Positions 1-8,334 of a stretch of DNA of 15,237 nt are shown piece after piece; within the stretch, counting starts at the first letter, position 1, and each line of letters opens with the position of its first letter. A program made the translations under genes and the position numbers. Source of the stretch: Armatimonadetes bacterium UBA1398 (GTDB lineage Bacteria; Armatimonadota; Zipacnadia; UBA1398); the NCBI GenBank assembly GCA_002305165.1, contig DBQI01000057.1, forward strand, positions 1 through 15,237. The letters run 5' to 3'. The notes under the pieces are model-generated. The model was not told the origin of the DNA, searched no databases, and saw nothing but the letters and a program-made list of their open reading frames with translations.

Positions 1-107
1 ATACAAAACAATGAAAAGACCCTGCTTCCTGGGGTGGTTCGCCCTTGTCTCCGGCCTCGCGGCGAGGCAAACTCTGTGCGGCCCAGACGGGGCCATGGGA
101 CATCAGG
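1..107 (+). promoter_or_regulatory. Leader region of the ABC-F gene with two short hairpins
   Basis: This is untranslated sequence ahead of the chosen ABC-F start. It holds two small perfect inverted repeats. GCCTCG/CGAGGC (54-59 and 63-68) has a 3-nt loop, and GGCCC/GGGCC (80-84 and 90-94) has a 5-nt loop and ends 13 nt before the start codon. A second reading frame opens at an ATG at 11 and runs past the ABC-F start, but it has no ribosome binding site. No complete promoter can be read because the window starts here. Leader attenuation is known for some antibiotic-resistance ABC-F genes; whether it applies here is inference. Confidence 0.3.
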
Positions 108-2036
108 ATGATCCTAGTGCAGTTCGAGAAGGCAGGGAAGCACTTCGGCGGCGTCGAGGTGTTCTCGAACGTGACCTGGCAGATCGACAGCGGTCAGCGG
201 ATCGGCATGGTTGGCGACAACGGCGCCGGTAAGACGACGCTGTTCCGGCTCATAACCGGGGAGTACAGTGCCGACGAGGGTCGGGTCACGCGCCATTCCG
301 ACGCGCGGATTGCCCTCTTGGATCAGATCCCGGACCTTCGGGAGGACGACACGGCCGTCTCGGCGATCGCCGGATCCAGGCCCGAGATCGCTCAGCTGGA
401 GCGAGAGATCGAGCAACTCAGCCACCTGATCTCGGAGCCAGACGCCGACGTCGAAGGCCGCTCTGTCGACCAGCTTCTTGAGCGCCACTCGCGGTTGCTT
501 GAGCGCTACGATCACCTGGGGGGTTACGAGTTCGAGGCGCGAGTGGGTCGCATTCTCGCCGGCCTGGGCCTCCCTGCCGATCACCACCACATTCCGCTCG
601 GGCAACTGTCCGGGGGGCAGCGACGGCGGGTGGCCCTTGCCAAGGCGCTGTTGGATGACGTGGATCTGCTGCTCCTGGACGAGCCTACCAACCACCTGGA
701 TATCGCGGCCATCGAGTGGCTGCAGGAGTTCCTCCGCACGTGGCGCGGAGCATATGTCGCCATCTCCCATGATCGCGCCTTCCTCGACGCCGTCTGCGAT
801 CGGATCGTCGAGGTAGAGGACGGCGATGTGCGCGAGTGGACGGGCACCTACTCGGAGTACTCACAACTCAAGGAACGCGAACTAGAGGTGCAGGCGCGTG
901 CCTATGAGCAACAGCAAAAGGAGATCAGGCGCCAGGAAGAGTGGATCCGCTGGCGGATGAATCAGGGCACCGAGAAGGCCGTGCGGATGGCGAAGTCCAG
1001 GGCTAGGTTGCTCGCGAAGGTCGAGCGTATCGAGCGGCCCAGTCTCCAACGGCCTCGGCCGACTCTCCGGTTCGCCCAACCCCGCTCGGGCAGCCAAGAT
1101 GTCGCCATCGTCGAGGACCTCGGAATGGGTTTCGGTGAACGGCGGCTCTTCTCGGGGCTCAACCTCGTCCTGAACCGGCAGAACCGCGTCGGCGTCGTCG
1201 GACCGAATGGCACCGGCAAGACGACGTTCCTGCGCATCCTGGTTGGCGAGATGCAGCCTAAGGAGGGCCGCGTTCGTCGCGGGGTGAGCGTCCGGGTCGG
1301 GTACTATGCCCAGGAGCGCGAGGACCTGGAGCCCTCTCTGAGCATTCTGGAGCAGGTGGGGCGCGGGCGCCCTGACCTCAAGATGGAGGAACTCCGGACC
1401 TTCCTGGGGCGGTTCCTCTTCACGGGTGAGATGGTGCACCTGCCGATCGAGGTGCTGTCGGGCGGCGAGCGTAGCCGGGTAGCCCTCGCCATGCTGATTC
1501 TGAGTCGGCCCGACCTACTGGTGCTCGACGAGCCCACCAACCACCTGGACATCCTCTCTCGCGAGGTGTTCGAGGATGCCCTCATCGACTACCAGGGAAC
1601 CCTCATCGTGTCATCCCATGACCGCTACTTCCTCGACCGAACGGTGGAGAGGCTGGTCGTCATGGAGCATGAGGGCGTCTCCGTGTTCCCCGGGAACTAC
1701 TCGGCTTGGGTCGCCGCGCGGAGGGAGCAGGAGGAAGCGCGGAGGGCCGCCGAGGAGGTCGACGAAGCCACTCGCCGAGCCGAGGGGCGGGAGCGCCAAC
1801 GCCGTGAACGGCAGGATAAGAAGCACAACCCTCCCACTGCCCCCCGGTTCGATATCGCTGAGATCGAGGAGCGCATTATCGAGGTTGAGGGACGGCTCGC
1901 CGAGCTGACGGACATGCTCGCCGCTCCGTCCACCTACCAGAGCGGGGAGCGAGCCCGCGACCTCACCAACGAGTACAACGCCCTGATGGACCGGCTCGAC
2001 AAGCTCTACGAGGAGTACGAGTCCGCCGGTTCCTGA
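108..2036 (+). CDS. ABC-F family ATPase (Uup/YdiF-like translation factor)
   Basis: A 642-residue soluble protein with two ABC ATPase domains and no membrane segment, typical of ABC-F proteins that bind the ribosomal E site and act on stalled or initiating ribosomes. Domain 1 has Walker A GDNGAGKTT (36-44), LSGGQ (167-171) and Walker B LLLLDEP (187-193) followed by TNHLD. Domain 2 has GPNGTGKTT (365-373), LSGGE (450-454) and LVLDEPTNHLD (471-481). Between them, about residues 250-325 form the charged helical linker that contacts P-site tRNA in this family. The C-terminus (about 535-642) is rich in Arg, Glu and Ala and looks like a coiled coil, as in Uup. I chose the ATG at 108 because homology to ABC domains begins there; a TTG at 45 would add 21 unrelated residues. 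The ribosome binding site is weak. It could be housekeeping or a resistance-type ABC-F; sequence alone does not decide. Confidence 0.95.
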   Translation: MILVQFEKAGKHFGGVEVFSNVTWQIDSGQRIGMVGDNGAGKTTLFRLITGEYSADEGRVTRHSDARIALLDQIPDLREDDTAVSAIAGSRPEIAQLEREIEQLSHLISEPDADVEGRSVDQLLERHSRLLERYDHLGGYEFEARVGRILAGLGLPADHHHIPLGQLSGGQRRRVALAKALLDDVDLLLLDEPTNHLDIAAIEWLQEFLRTWRGAYVAISHDRAFLDAVCDRIVEVEDGDVREWTGTYSEYSQLKERELEVQARAYEQQQKEIRRQEEWIRWRMNQGTEKAVRMAKSRARLLAKVERIERPSLQRPRPTLRFAQPRSGSQDVAIVEDLGMGFGERRLFSGLNLVLNRQNRVGVVGPNGTGKTTFLRILVGEMQPKEGRVRRGVSVRVGYYAQEREDLEPSLSILEQVGRGRPDLKMEELRTFLGRFLFTGEMVHLPIEVLSGGERSRVALAMLILSRPDLLVLDEPTNHLDILSREVFEDALIDYQGTLIVSSHDRYFLDRTVERLVVMEHEGVSVFPGNYSAWVAARREQEEARRAAEEVDEATRRAEGRERQRRERQDKKHNPPTAPRFDIAEIEERIIEVEGRLAELTDMLAAPSTYQSGERARDLTNEYNALMDRLDKLYEEYESAGS

Positions 2037-2041
2037 TACTG

Positions 2042-3421
2042 CTAGCCGTTGCCGGTGTTCGGAGCCCGGACGCGCGCGTAGCGCACGGTGTTGGGGAGGT
2101 CGGGTGACTCGCCCAGGATGTCCAACACATCCGAGGGCTCGGAACCGTTCCGCGGCCCCGCCACGAAGAAGGACGAGAAAGGGTGGTCGAAGGGGACGAC
2201 CCATCGCTCGCTGACGGCCCCATCCCGACTCAGGCTCAGCAGCCAGTTCTCGGACTGCGCTCCGCCGTCCGGACGGGTGCCGCCGATGTAGCAGAGCACA
2301 TACAGCTCGCCGCTGGGTGTGCCATGGAACCGCGCTAGCCCCGGGACCACCCCGCCGAGACCATCGCCGCCCTCCACCAGCGTCCGCCGCTCGACCACCT
2401 GCGTCCCGTCGACCACAGCGTGCTCAAGCGAGTAGCGCTGTTTGGCCTCCGGGAAGAACCGTTCACGGAGCCTCTCGTCGATGGCCCGCTCTGTCCATAG
2501 CAGATGCACACGGCCGTCTTCTGCCACCCACAGATCACCTGGGCTGATCCAGCCGCAGGTGTCATCCCGAGACGCCACCTCAACCCACGGTGTGAACTCC
2601 CCAGTCGCGACGTCGGGACACCACGCATAGAAGAGGCGCCGGAAGTCGTAGTCCCAGTCCTGCCCCGTCAAGTCCTGTTTGAAGGCTCGCCATTCTGGGT
2701 TGGGCTCGATGATGTCACTGACGCCACAGAAGTAGACGCTCCGGTCGCGCACCGCCACGTTCGGGTAGCACAGGCGAAGCGAGTACGGAGCGTCGTGCGC
2801 CCCCACCACCGGCCATACCAGCCTGCCCTGGTGGGTCCATTCGCCTCGGCCCTCCAGGAACGACCACTCGGCGTGCTCGTAGCCGACGTTCTGAAGCAGA
2901 AAGGCTTCGTGCCGGGCGGCGTCGGATGCGAAGCTCCGGTAGGAATGCTCCGTAAAGGCGGGTTCCCCAATCCAGACGGGCGGCATCGACTCGGGCGAGC
3001 CCCTCGGATGCCGTACGTCGAAGCGAAGGACCTGGGGCTCCGCCGGGCCGCCTCCCGGCGTCCCCGGAGGGTTCAGCGTTGGGCTAGCAGACAGCAGCAG
3101 ACGGCCGTCGCCAAGGGAGGCCAAGGGGCTCGGCTCCCGGGTCAGTCCCTCGTCGTCACGATGGAGCAGCCGCCAGCCATTATCCCCGCGGGCCCAGAGA
3201 GTCCAACGAACGTTGTTGAGTGGGGGAACCTCGTCCAGGGTCTCCGTGCCCGACACGAACACGGTGCCCCCAGCCCTAACGATGCACGCTGAGCCCGAGC
3301 ACCACATGGGCCCCGCGCCATTGCTCGGGGGCACGTAGGCGTACACATCCTCCTCGACCTCGACAACCGGCTCCGCAGCTAGGAGAGCCCAGGGAAGCAA
3401 CAGCAGACCGCATAGGGACAT
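2042..3421 (-). CDS. Exported protein, probable BNR/sialidase-like beta-propeller
   Basis: A 459-residue protein of unknown function. The N-terminus is a short signal peptide (hydrophobic run at residues 4-14, probable cleavage after LLAA, about residue 16). The mature part has several segments of the form 'hydrophobic-strand, x-D-G-x-hydrophobic-strand' such as DLWVAEDGRVHLLWTE, LGDGRLLLSAS and GTPSGELYVLCYIGG, which suggest blades of a propeller like those in BNR/sialidase-fold proteins. The mature chain has seven cysteines, consistent with disulfides outside the cytoplasm. No sialidase catalytic set is obvious, so I do not call it an enzyme. The ATG at 3421 is preceded by GGAGG eight bases upstream, a strong ribosome binding site. 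It lies downstream of gyrA on the same strand but behind a strong hairpin, so it is probably transcribed separately. Confidence 0.75.
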   Translation of the reverse strand: MSLCGLLLLPWALLAAEPVVEVEEDVYAYVPPSNGAGPMWCSGSACIVRAGGTVFVSGTETLDEVPPLNNVRWTLWARGDNGWRLLHRDDEGLTREPSPLASLGDGRLLLSASPTLNPPGTPGGGPAEPQVLRFDVRHPRGSPESMPPVWIGEPAFTEHSYRSFASDAARHEAFLLQNVGYEHAEWSFLEGRGEWTHQGRLVWPVVGAHDAPYSLRLCYPNVAVRDRSVYFCGVSDIIEPNPEWRAFKQDLTGQDWDYDFRRLFYAWCPDVATGEFTPWVEVASRDDTCGWISPGDLWVAEDGRVHLLWTERAIDERLRERFFPEAKQRYSLEHAVVDGTQVVERRTLVEGGDGLGGVVPGLARFHGTPSGELYVLCYIGGTRPDGGAQSENWLLSLSRDGAVSERWVVPFDHPFSSFFVAGPRNGSEPSDVLDILGESPDLPNTVRYARVRAPNTGNG

Positions 3422-3465
3422 TTGGATCGCCTCCGCTCTCGCTCGGGGGTGGGTTCTGAGATACC

Positions 3466-3482
3466 CGGTAGGCGACCTACCG
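3466..3482 (-). other. Perfect 7-bp hairpin upstream of the exported propeller gene
   Basis: CGGTAGG/CCTACCG with a 3-nt loop (CGA), lying about 45 nt before the ATG at 3421. It may be a leader hairpin or an operator. I found no convincing sigma-70 promoter in the 160 bp between the gyrA hairpin and this gene. Confidence 0.35.
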
Positions 3483-3582
3483 CGCCTGTGCCCGGCTTTT
3501 GTGACTCAAGCTCTCTACGTTCGGAGTGGCTCTCAACCGTTGGGGGCGAGAGGCGGTCAGCGGACACAACACCACCAACAGG

Positions 3583-3619
3583 ATAGGGCCCGGTCGCACA
3601 CCGTGCGACCGGGCCCTAT
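3583..3619 (-). terminator. Putative gyrA terminator, perfect 17-bp stem
   Basis: ATAGGGCCCGGTCGCAC (3583-3599) and its exact reverse complement (3603-3619) flank a 3-nt loop. The stem begins 22 nt after the gyrA stop codon. The base after the stem on the minus strand is GT-rich with no run of more than two T, so it is not a classical U-tract terminator. It could terminate by other means or protect the mRNA 3' end. Confidence 0.75.
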
Positions 3620-3641
3620 GGCTGTCAGTCCAAGGCGAGCC

Positions 3642-6206
3642 TTACTCGTCCTCGTCGGCGGCGGGCTCCCCTACGACCTCGTCCTCGTCCGCATCGGAGT
3701 CCATCTCGTCCATCTCCGCCATCTGACGCTCGCGCTCCTCGCACTCTCGGACGACCTTCTCAACCCCCACCACGCACGCGCCCTCATCGCAGCGGACGAG
3801 GATCACGCCCTGGGCCGAGCGACCGGTAACCCTGATGTTCGCTGTGGGGATCCGGATGAGCTGGCCTGTGGAGGTGAGCAGCATGAGCTGGTCGTCGTCC
3901 TCGACCACCTCGCATCCCACCACGGCCCCGTTCTTCTGGGTGACGTTCACGGTCTTGATACCAACGCCGCCACGCGTCTGGCTGCGGTACTCAGATAGCG
4001 GCGTCCGCTTGCCGAAGCCGTTCTCGGTAACGATGAGAAGGTCCTTATCAGGATCTACGACCGTGCAGCCGACGACCTCGTCGTCCTTGCGGAGCTTGAT
4101 CCCCCGAACGCCACCCGCGTTGCGGCCCATGGCACGGACGTCGCCCTCGTGGAACCTGATCGATTGGCCATCGCGGGTGCAGAGGAAGATCTCATCCTCG
4201 CCTCCGGTCCACAGGACCCAGCGCAGGCTATCGCCTTCCTGGATGTTCATGGCGATGATCCCGCGCGCCTTGAGGGTGGTGTCGTATTCCTTCAGTTCGG
4301 TCTTCTTCACGACCCCGTGCCGCGTAACCATGATGAGATAGCCGCCCTGGTCGAAGCTGTCGACCGAGACCGTCGCGGTGACCTTCTCGCCGCGCTCGAT
4401 GGGGATCAGGTTCACTACCGCTGTGCCCCGAGCCTCGCGCTTAGCCAGGGGCACCTCGAAGGCCCGCAGGCGATAGATGCGGCCAGCGTCCGTGAAGAAC
4501 AGTAGGATGCTGTGGGTGGAGGCGATGAACAGGTTGCTGACATCGTCCTCCTCCTTCTTGTTGAGGCCGATGACCCCCTTGCCTCCCCGGTTCTGTACCC
4601 GGTAGGTGGCGACGGGCAGCCGCTTGATGTAGCCGTCACGGGTCATCGTGACGACCATATCCTCTTCCTTGATGAGGTCGGCGATGTCGATGTCATCCGC
4701 CTCAACGGTCTTGATCTCGGTCCGTCGGGGGTCGCCGTGGCGCTTCTTGATATCTTCCAGGTCATCCTTGATGAGTTCGAATACACGACGCGGGTTCTCG
4801 AGGATCTCGCGCAGGTAGGCGATCTCTTTGATGACCGCTTCATACTCCTCCTGGATCTTCTGGCGCTCAAGCTGGGTGAGGCGGCTGAGGGTCAGGTCCA
4901 GGATGGCCTGGGCCTGACCCTCGGAGAACTCGAAAGGCGCCTCCTGCAGCCGATCGCGCGCCGCGGCGGGCGAGGGCGAGTTACGTATGGCCTCGATGAT
5001 GGCGTCGAGCATGCTGAGGGCCTTCAGGAAGCCCTCCAATATGTGCGCGCGCTCCTCTGCCTTGGCGAGCAGGAAGCGCGTGCGGCTCAGTATGACCTCG
5101 CGGCGATGGTCGATGTAGATCTCCAGCGACCACTTGAGGGTGAGCATCCTGGGCACACCGTCGACGAGCGCCAGCATGTTGCAGGCGAAGTTGGTGCGCA
5201 TGGCGGTGTGCTTGTAGAGCTGGTTGAGCACTACGTTCGCGTTCGCGTCCCGCTTGAGCTCCACAACGACACGCATGCCCTTGCGGTCGGACTCATCGCG
5301 GATGTCCGATATGCCATCGATCTGCTTGTCGCGGACCAGCTCCGCCATGTGTGTGACTAAGGCGGCCTTGTTCACCTGGTACGGCAGCTCCGTGATGATG
5401 ATGGCGTCCTTGTTGCCACCTAGAGGCTCAACGGAGGCGCGCGCCTGCATCGTGACGGTGCCCTTGCCGGTCGTGTACGCATCGCGGATGCCCTTGCGAC
5501 CGAGGATCAGGCCCGCCGATGGGAAATCGGGGCCCGGCACGTACCGCATGAGCTCCTCATCTGTGAGGTCGGGGTTGTCGATGAGGGCGGCGATCCCGTT
5601 GCAGACCTCCGTCACATTGTGAGTGGGGATGTTCGTCGCCATACCTACCGCGATGCCGGTACCGCCGTTGCAGAGCAGATTGGGGAACTTGCCGGGAAGG
5701 ACAGAGGGTTCCTTGCCTTCCTCGTCATAGGTCGGGGTGAACTCCACGGTCTCACGGTCGATGTCGAGGAGCATGTCCACAGCGGCTGGAGCTTGTCGGC
5801 ACTCGGTATACCGCATCGCCGCCGGCGGGTCTCCGTCCATGGAGCCGAAGTTCCCCTGAGGGTCCACCATGAGGTAGCGCATTGAGAAGTCCTGGCCAAG
5901 CCGGACCAAGGCGGGGTAGATAACCTCATTGCCATGGGGGTGGTATGAGCCGCTTACTTGGCCTGCGACCTTGGCGCACTTCACGTGCCGCCCACCGGGC
6001 GACAGGTTCATCTCGCCCATGGTGTAGATGATCCGCCGCTGGACGGGCTTGAGCCCGTCGCGAGCGTCGGGTAGGGCGCGCGAGAAGATGACGCTCATGG
6101 CGTACGTCATGTAGGAGTCGCGCATCTCCGTTGAGATCTCGACCGGAACTATGCGGCGAGCTATCTGGTCGCCGCTCACTCCGCCACCTGCATTGTCCTT
6201 GGGCAT
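3642..6206 (-). CDS. gyrA: DNA gyrase subunit A
   Basis: An 854-residue subunit that breaks and rejoins DNA as an A2B2 complex with GyrB to introduce negative supercoils. The breakage-reunion domain is complete: RALPDARDGLKPVQRRI (43-59), YHPHGNEVIYP (88-98), and the active-site tyrosine Y133 in AAMRYTECR. The coiled-coil tower and C-gate follow (about 360-500). The C-terminal domain (about 510-825) has the beta-pinwheel repeats, with the GyrA box as QNRGGKG (538-544), matching the QRRGGKG type except Arg to Asn. This box supports gyrase rather than topoisomerase IV. The last 26 residues contain 14 Asp/Glu, an acidic tail of the kind known to modulate supercoiling in other GyrA proteins. The ATG at 6206 has AGGGAG seven bases upstream. 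It follows gyrB by 65 bp and is probably in one operon. At the quinolone-contact positions it has Glu94 and Pro98. Confidence 0.99.
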   Translation of the reverse strand: MPKDNAGGGVSGDQIARRIVPVEISTEMRDSYMTYAMSVIFSRALPDARDGLKPVQRRIIYTMGEMNLSPGGRHVKCAKVAGQVSGSYHPHGNEVIYPALVRLGQDFSMRYLMVDPQGNFGSMDGDPPAAMRYTECRQAPAAVDMLLDIDRETVEFTPTYDEEGKEPSVLPGKFPNLLCNGGTGIAVGMATNIPTHNVTEVCNGIAALIDNPDLTDEELMRYVPGPDFPSAGLILGRKGIRDAYTTGKGTVTMQARASVEPLGGNKDAIIITELPYQVNKAALVTHMAELVRDKQIDGISDIRDESDRKGMRVVVELKRDANANVVLNQLYKHTAMRTNFACNMLALVDGVPRMLTLKWSLEIYIDHRREVILSRTRFLLAKAEERAHILEGFLKALSMLDAIIEAIRNSPSPAAARDRLQEAPFEFSEGQAQAILDLTLSRLTQLERQKIQEEYEAVIKEIAYLREILENPRRVFELIKDDLEDIKKRHGDPRRTEIKTVEADDIDIADLIKEEDMVVTMTRDGYIKRLPVATYRVQNRGGKGVIGLNKKEEDDVSNLFIASTHSILLFFTDAGRIYRLRAFEVPLAKREARGTAVVNLIPIERGEKVTATVSVDSFDQGGYLIMVTRHGVVKKTELKEYDTTLKARGIIAMNIQEGDSLRWVLWTGGEDEIFLCTRDGQSIRFHEGDVRAMGRNAGGVRGIKLRKDDEVVGCTVVDPDKDLLIVTENGFGKRTPLSEYRSQTRGGVGIKTVNVTQKNGAVVGCEVVEDDDQLMLLTSTGQLIRIPTANIRVTGRSAQGVILVRCDEGACVVGVEKVVRECEERERQMAEMDEMDSDADEDEVVGEPAADEDE

Positions 6207-6271
6207 AGGTACTCTCCCTGGGTTGATGGTCCAGCCCGTCGCCGGCCACTCTCATGCCTTGCTTCGCGGCC

Positions 6272-8239
6272 CTAGAAGTCGATGTTCTCGACCTCGCGGG
6301 CATGATCCGCGATGAACTCCTTGCGTGGCTCCACGAGACTGCCCATCAGGGTGCTGAAGATCTGGTCAGCCTCGGCGGCGTCGTCGAGGGTCACTTTGCG
6401 GATGATCCTGGTCTCCGGCTCCATGGTGGTCGTCGCCAGGTCCTCAGCGTTCATCTCGCCGAGACCCTTGAACCGGTACATGGCGCGCCCGCGCTGGGGA
6501 AGCTCAGCGAGCAGCTTGTCTCGCTCCTCATCGGTGAGGGCGTAGTACGTCTTCCCGCCCTGCTTGATCGAGTAGAGGGGGGGTTGGGCAATGTACACGT
6601 GGCCCTGCTCGATGAGCGGCTGCATGTAGCGGAAGAAGAACGTGAGCAGCAGGGTGCGGATGTGGGAGCCGTCGACGTCCGCGTCCGTCATGATGATAAC
6701 GCGGCTGTAGCGGAGCTTCGAGAGGTCGAAGAGGCCCGTCTCCTCGCCTGTCGACTCATCCTCATCCGGGTTGGCCCGGCCGTCTCCGTTCCCATTGCCG
6801 CCGCTGATGATGCCTGTGCCAAGGGCCGCGATGATGTGCTGGATCTCCTGGTTGCCCAGGATCTTGTCCAGCCGATGCTTCTCGACATTGAGGATCTTGC
6901 CTCGAAGGGGCAGGATCGCCTGGAACTCCGAGTTCCGTCCGCCCTTCGCGGGGCCCGCCGCCGAGTCACCCTCCACGATGAAGAGCTCGCTGACCGACGG
7001 GTCCTTCGCGCGGCAGTCGAAGAGCTTGCCAGGTAGGCCCATTCCGCCCGACAGCGCCGACTTACGGCGCACCAACTCGGCCTGCTTCCGGGCCGCGTCG
7101 CGAGCCTGCTGAGCCACCTGGGACTGACGGACGATGCGTCGTGCCTCCGTCGGATGCTCCTCGAACCAGGTAGCGAGCCCCTCGCCTACAAGGGAGTTCA
7201 CCAAGCCATCAACCTCGCGGTTCCCGAGCTTGGTCTTCGTCTGGCCCTCGAACTGAGGCGCCCCGAGCTTCACCGAGATGATCGCCGTGAGGCCATCGCG
7301 AACATCCTCGCCAGAAAGGTTGGCGTCCTTCTCCTTCAGGAGCCCTTGGTTTCGCCCATACTGGTTGATGACCCGGGTCAGGGCGGTGCGGAAGCCCGTC
7401 ACATGGGTCCCGCCCTCCATGGTGTTGATCAGGTTGGCAAAGGAGAGGGTCGTCTCCTGATAGGAGTCGTGGTACTGGATGACCACCTCGACATCGACAT
7501 CGTCACGGCTGCTGACGAGGTGGATGGGACGATGCAGGGGCGACTTGGCCGAGTTGAGCGCCTTGATGTAATCGACGATGCCGCCCTTGTACTGGTAGAC
7601 CTCTTCCTTACCCGTGCGCTCGTCCCGCACTGTGAAGCGGGCCCCGCCCGTCAGGTACGCAAGCTCTCGGCACCGCCGCGCGAGATACTCGAACTCGAAC
7701 TCCACGGTCTCGAATATCAAGGGATCGGGCTTGAAACGCGTCGCGGTGCCCGTTCCCTTGACCTTCTCGCCCTTCGTGACCTTGGTGACGGGCTTGCCCC
7801 GCTCGTACCTCTGGGTGTACCTGTGACCGTCGCGGCGAACCTCCACCTCGAGCCACTCGGAGAGAGCGTTTGTGCAAGAGACGCCCACACCATGCAAGCC
7901 GCCGGAGACCTTATAGGCGCCTTCGCCGAACTTGCCGCCAGCATGCAGCACCGTGTGCACGACCTCGAGCGCTGGGCGCTTCTCCTGTGCATGCATGTCA
8001 ACAGGGATGCCTCTTCCGTTATCTATAACGGAAACAGAGCCGTCAGTATGTATTACTATTTCGATGGCATCGCAGAACCCGGCGAGAGTCTCGTCGACGG
8101 AGTTATCGATGACCTCGAAGACGATGTGGTGGAGCCCTCGGTGTGAGGTGTCACCGATGTACATCGCGGGCCGCTTTTGAACGGCTTCCAGCCCTTTGAG
8201 TACTCGTATTTGAGACGCGCCGTATGAGCTATCAGGCAT
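6272..8239 (-). CDS. gyrB: DNA gyrase subunit B
   Basis: A 655-residue ATPase and Toprim subunit of gyrase. The GHKL ATPase site is intact with E. coli-like numbering: E42, D45 and N46 in FEVIDN, D73 to G77 in DNGRG, GGLHGVG at 113-119, and the transducer lysine K337 in QTKTK. INTMEGGTHVTGFR (271-284) is the usual transducer motif. The Toprim domain has EGDSAAGPAKGGR (423-435) and the DADVDG metal motif (519-524), and the C-terminus has YRFKGLGEMN. There is no large E. coli-type Toprim insert, so the length fits the short GyrB class. One oddity is a Gly/Asp/Glu-rich insert at about 477-502, between ALGTGI and FDLSKLRY. The ATG at 8239 follows GAGGGG by five bases. gyrA is next downstream. No recF, dnaN or dnaA lies upstream. 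Confidence 0.99.
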   Translation of the reverse strand: MPDSSYGASQIRVLKGLEAVQKRPAMYIGDTSHRGLHHIVFEVIDNSVDETLAGFCDAIEIVIHTDGSVSVIDNGRGIPVDMHAQEKRPALEVVHTVLHAGGKFGEGAYKVSGGLHGVGVSCTNALSEWLEVEVRRDGHRYTQRYERGKPVTKVTKGEKVKGTGTATRFKPDPLIFETVEFEFEYLARRCRELAYLTGGARFTVRDERTGKEEVYQYKGGIVDYIKALNSAKSPLHRPIHLVSSRDDVDVEVVIQYHDSYQETTLSFANLINTMEGGTHVTGFRTALTRVINQYGRNQGLLKEKDANLSGEDVRDGLTAIISVKLGAPQFEGQTKTKLGNREVDGLVNSLVGEGLATWFEEHPTEARRIVRQSQVAQQARDAARKQAELVRRKSALSGGMGLPGKLFDCRAKDPSVSELFIVEGDSAAGPAKGGRNSEFQAILPLRGKILNVEKHRLDKILGNQEIQHIIAALGTGIISGGNGNGDGRANPDEDESTGEETGLFDLSKLRYSRVIIMTDADVDGSHIRTLLLTFFFRYMQPLIEQGHVYIAQPPLYSIKQGGKTYYALTDEERDKLLAELPQRGRAMYRFKGLGEMNAEDLATTTMEPETRIIRKVTLDDAAEADQIFSTLMGSLVEPRKEFIADHAREVENIDF

Positions 8240-8334
8240 CGGAACCCCTCGACTAACGAACGGTATGGTTCAGTTCTGGGTGGGCGCAGGCCGGTTTCGG
8301 GGCGACGCTGGCCGCCTATATGGGGATCGCCGGA

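Noticed and set aside
2504..3292. 262-codon plus-strand frame opposite the exported propeller gene
   Set aside because: It has no recognisable motif, and the opposite strand has a signal peptide and a strong ribosome binding site.
7154..8146. 330-codon plus-strand frame opposite gyrB
   Set aside because: It lies wholly within gyrB, whose motifs are unambiguous on the minus strand.
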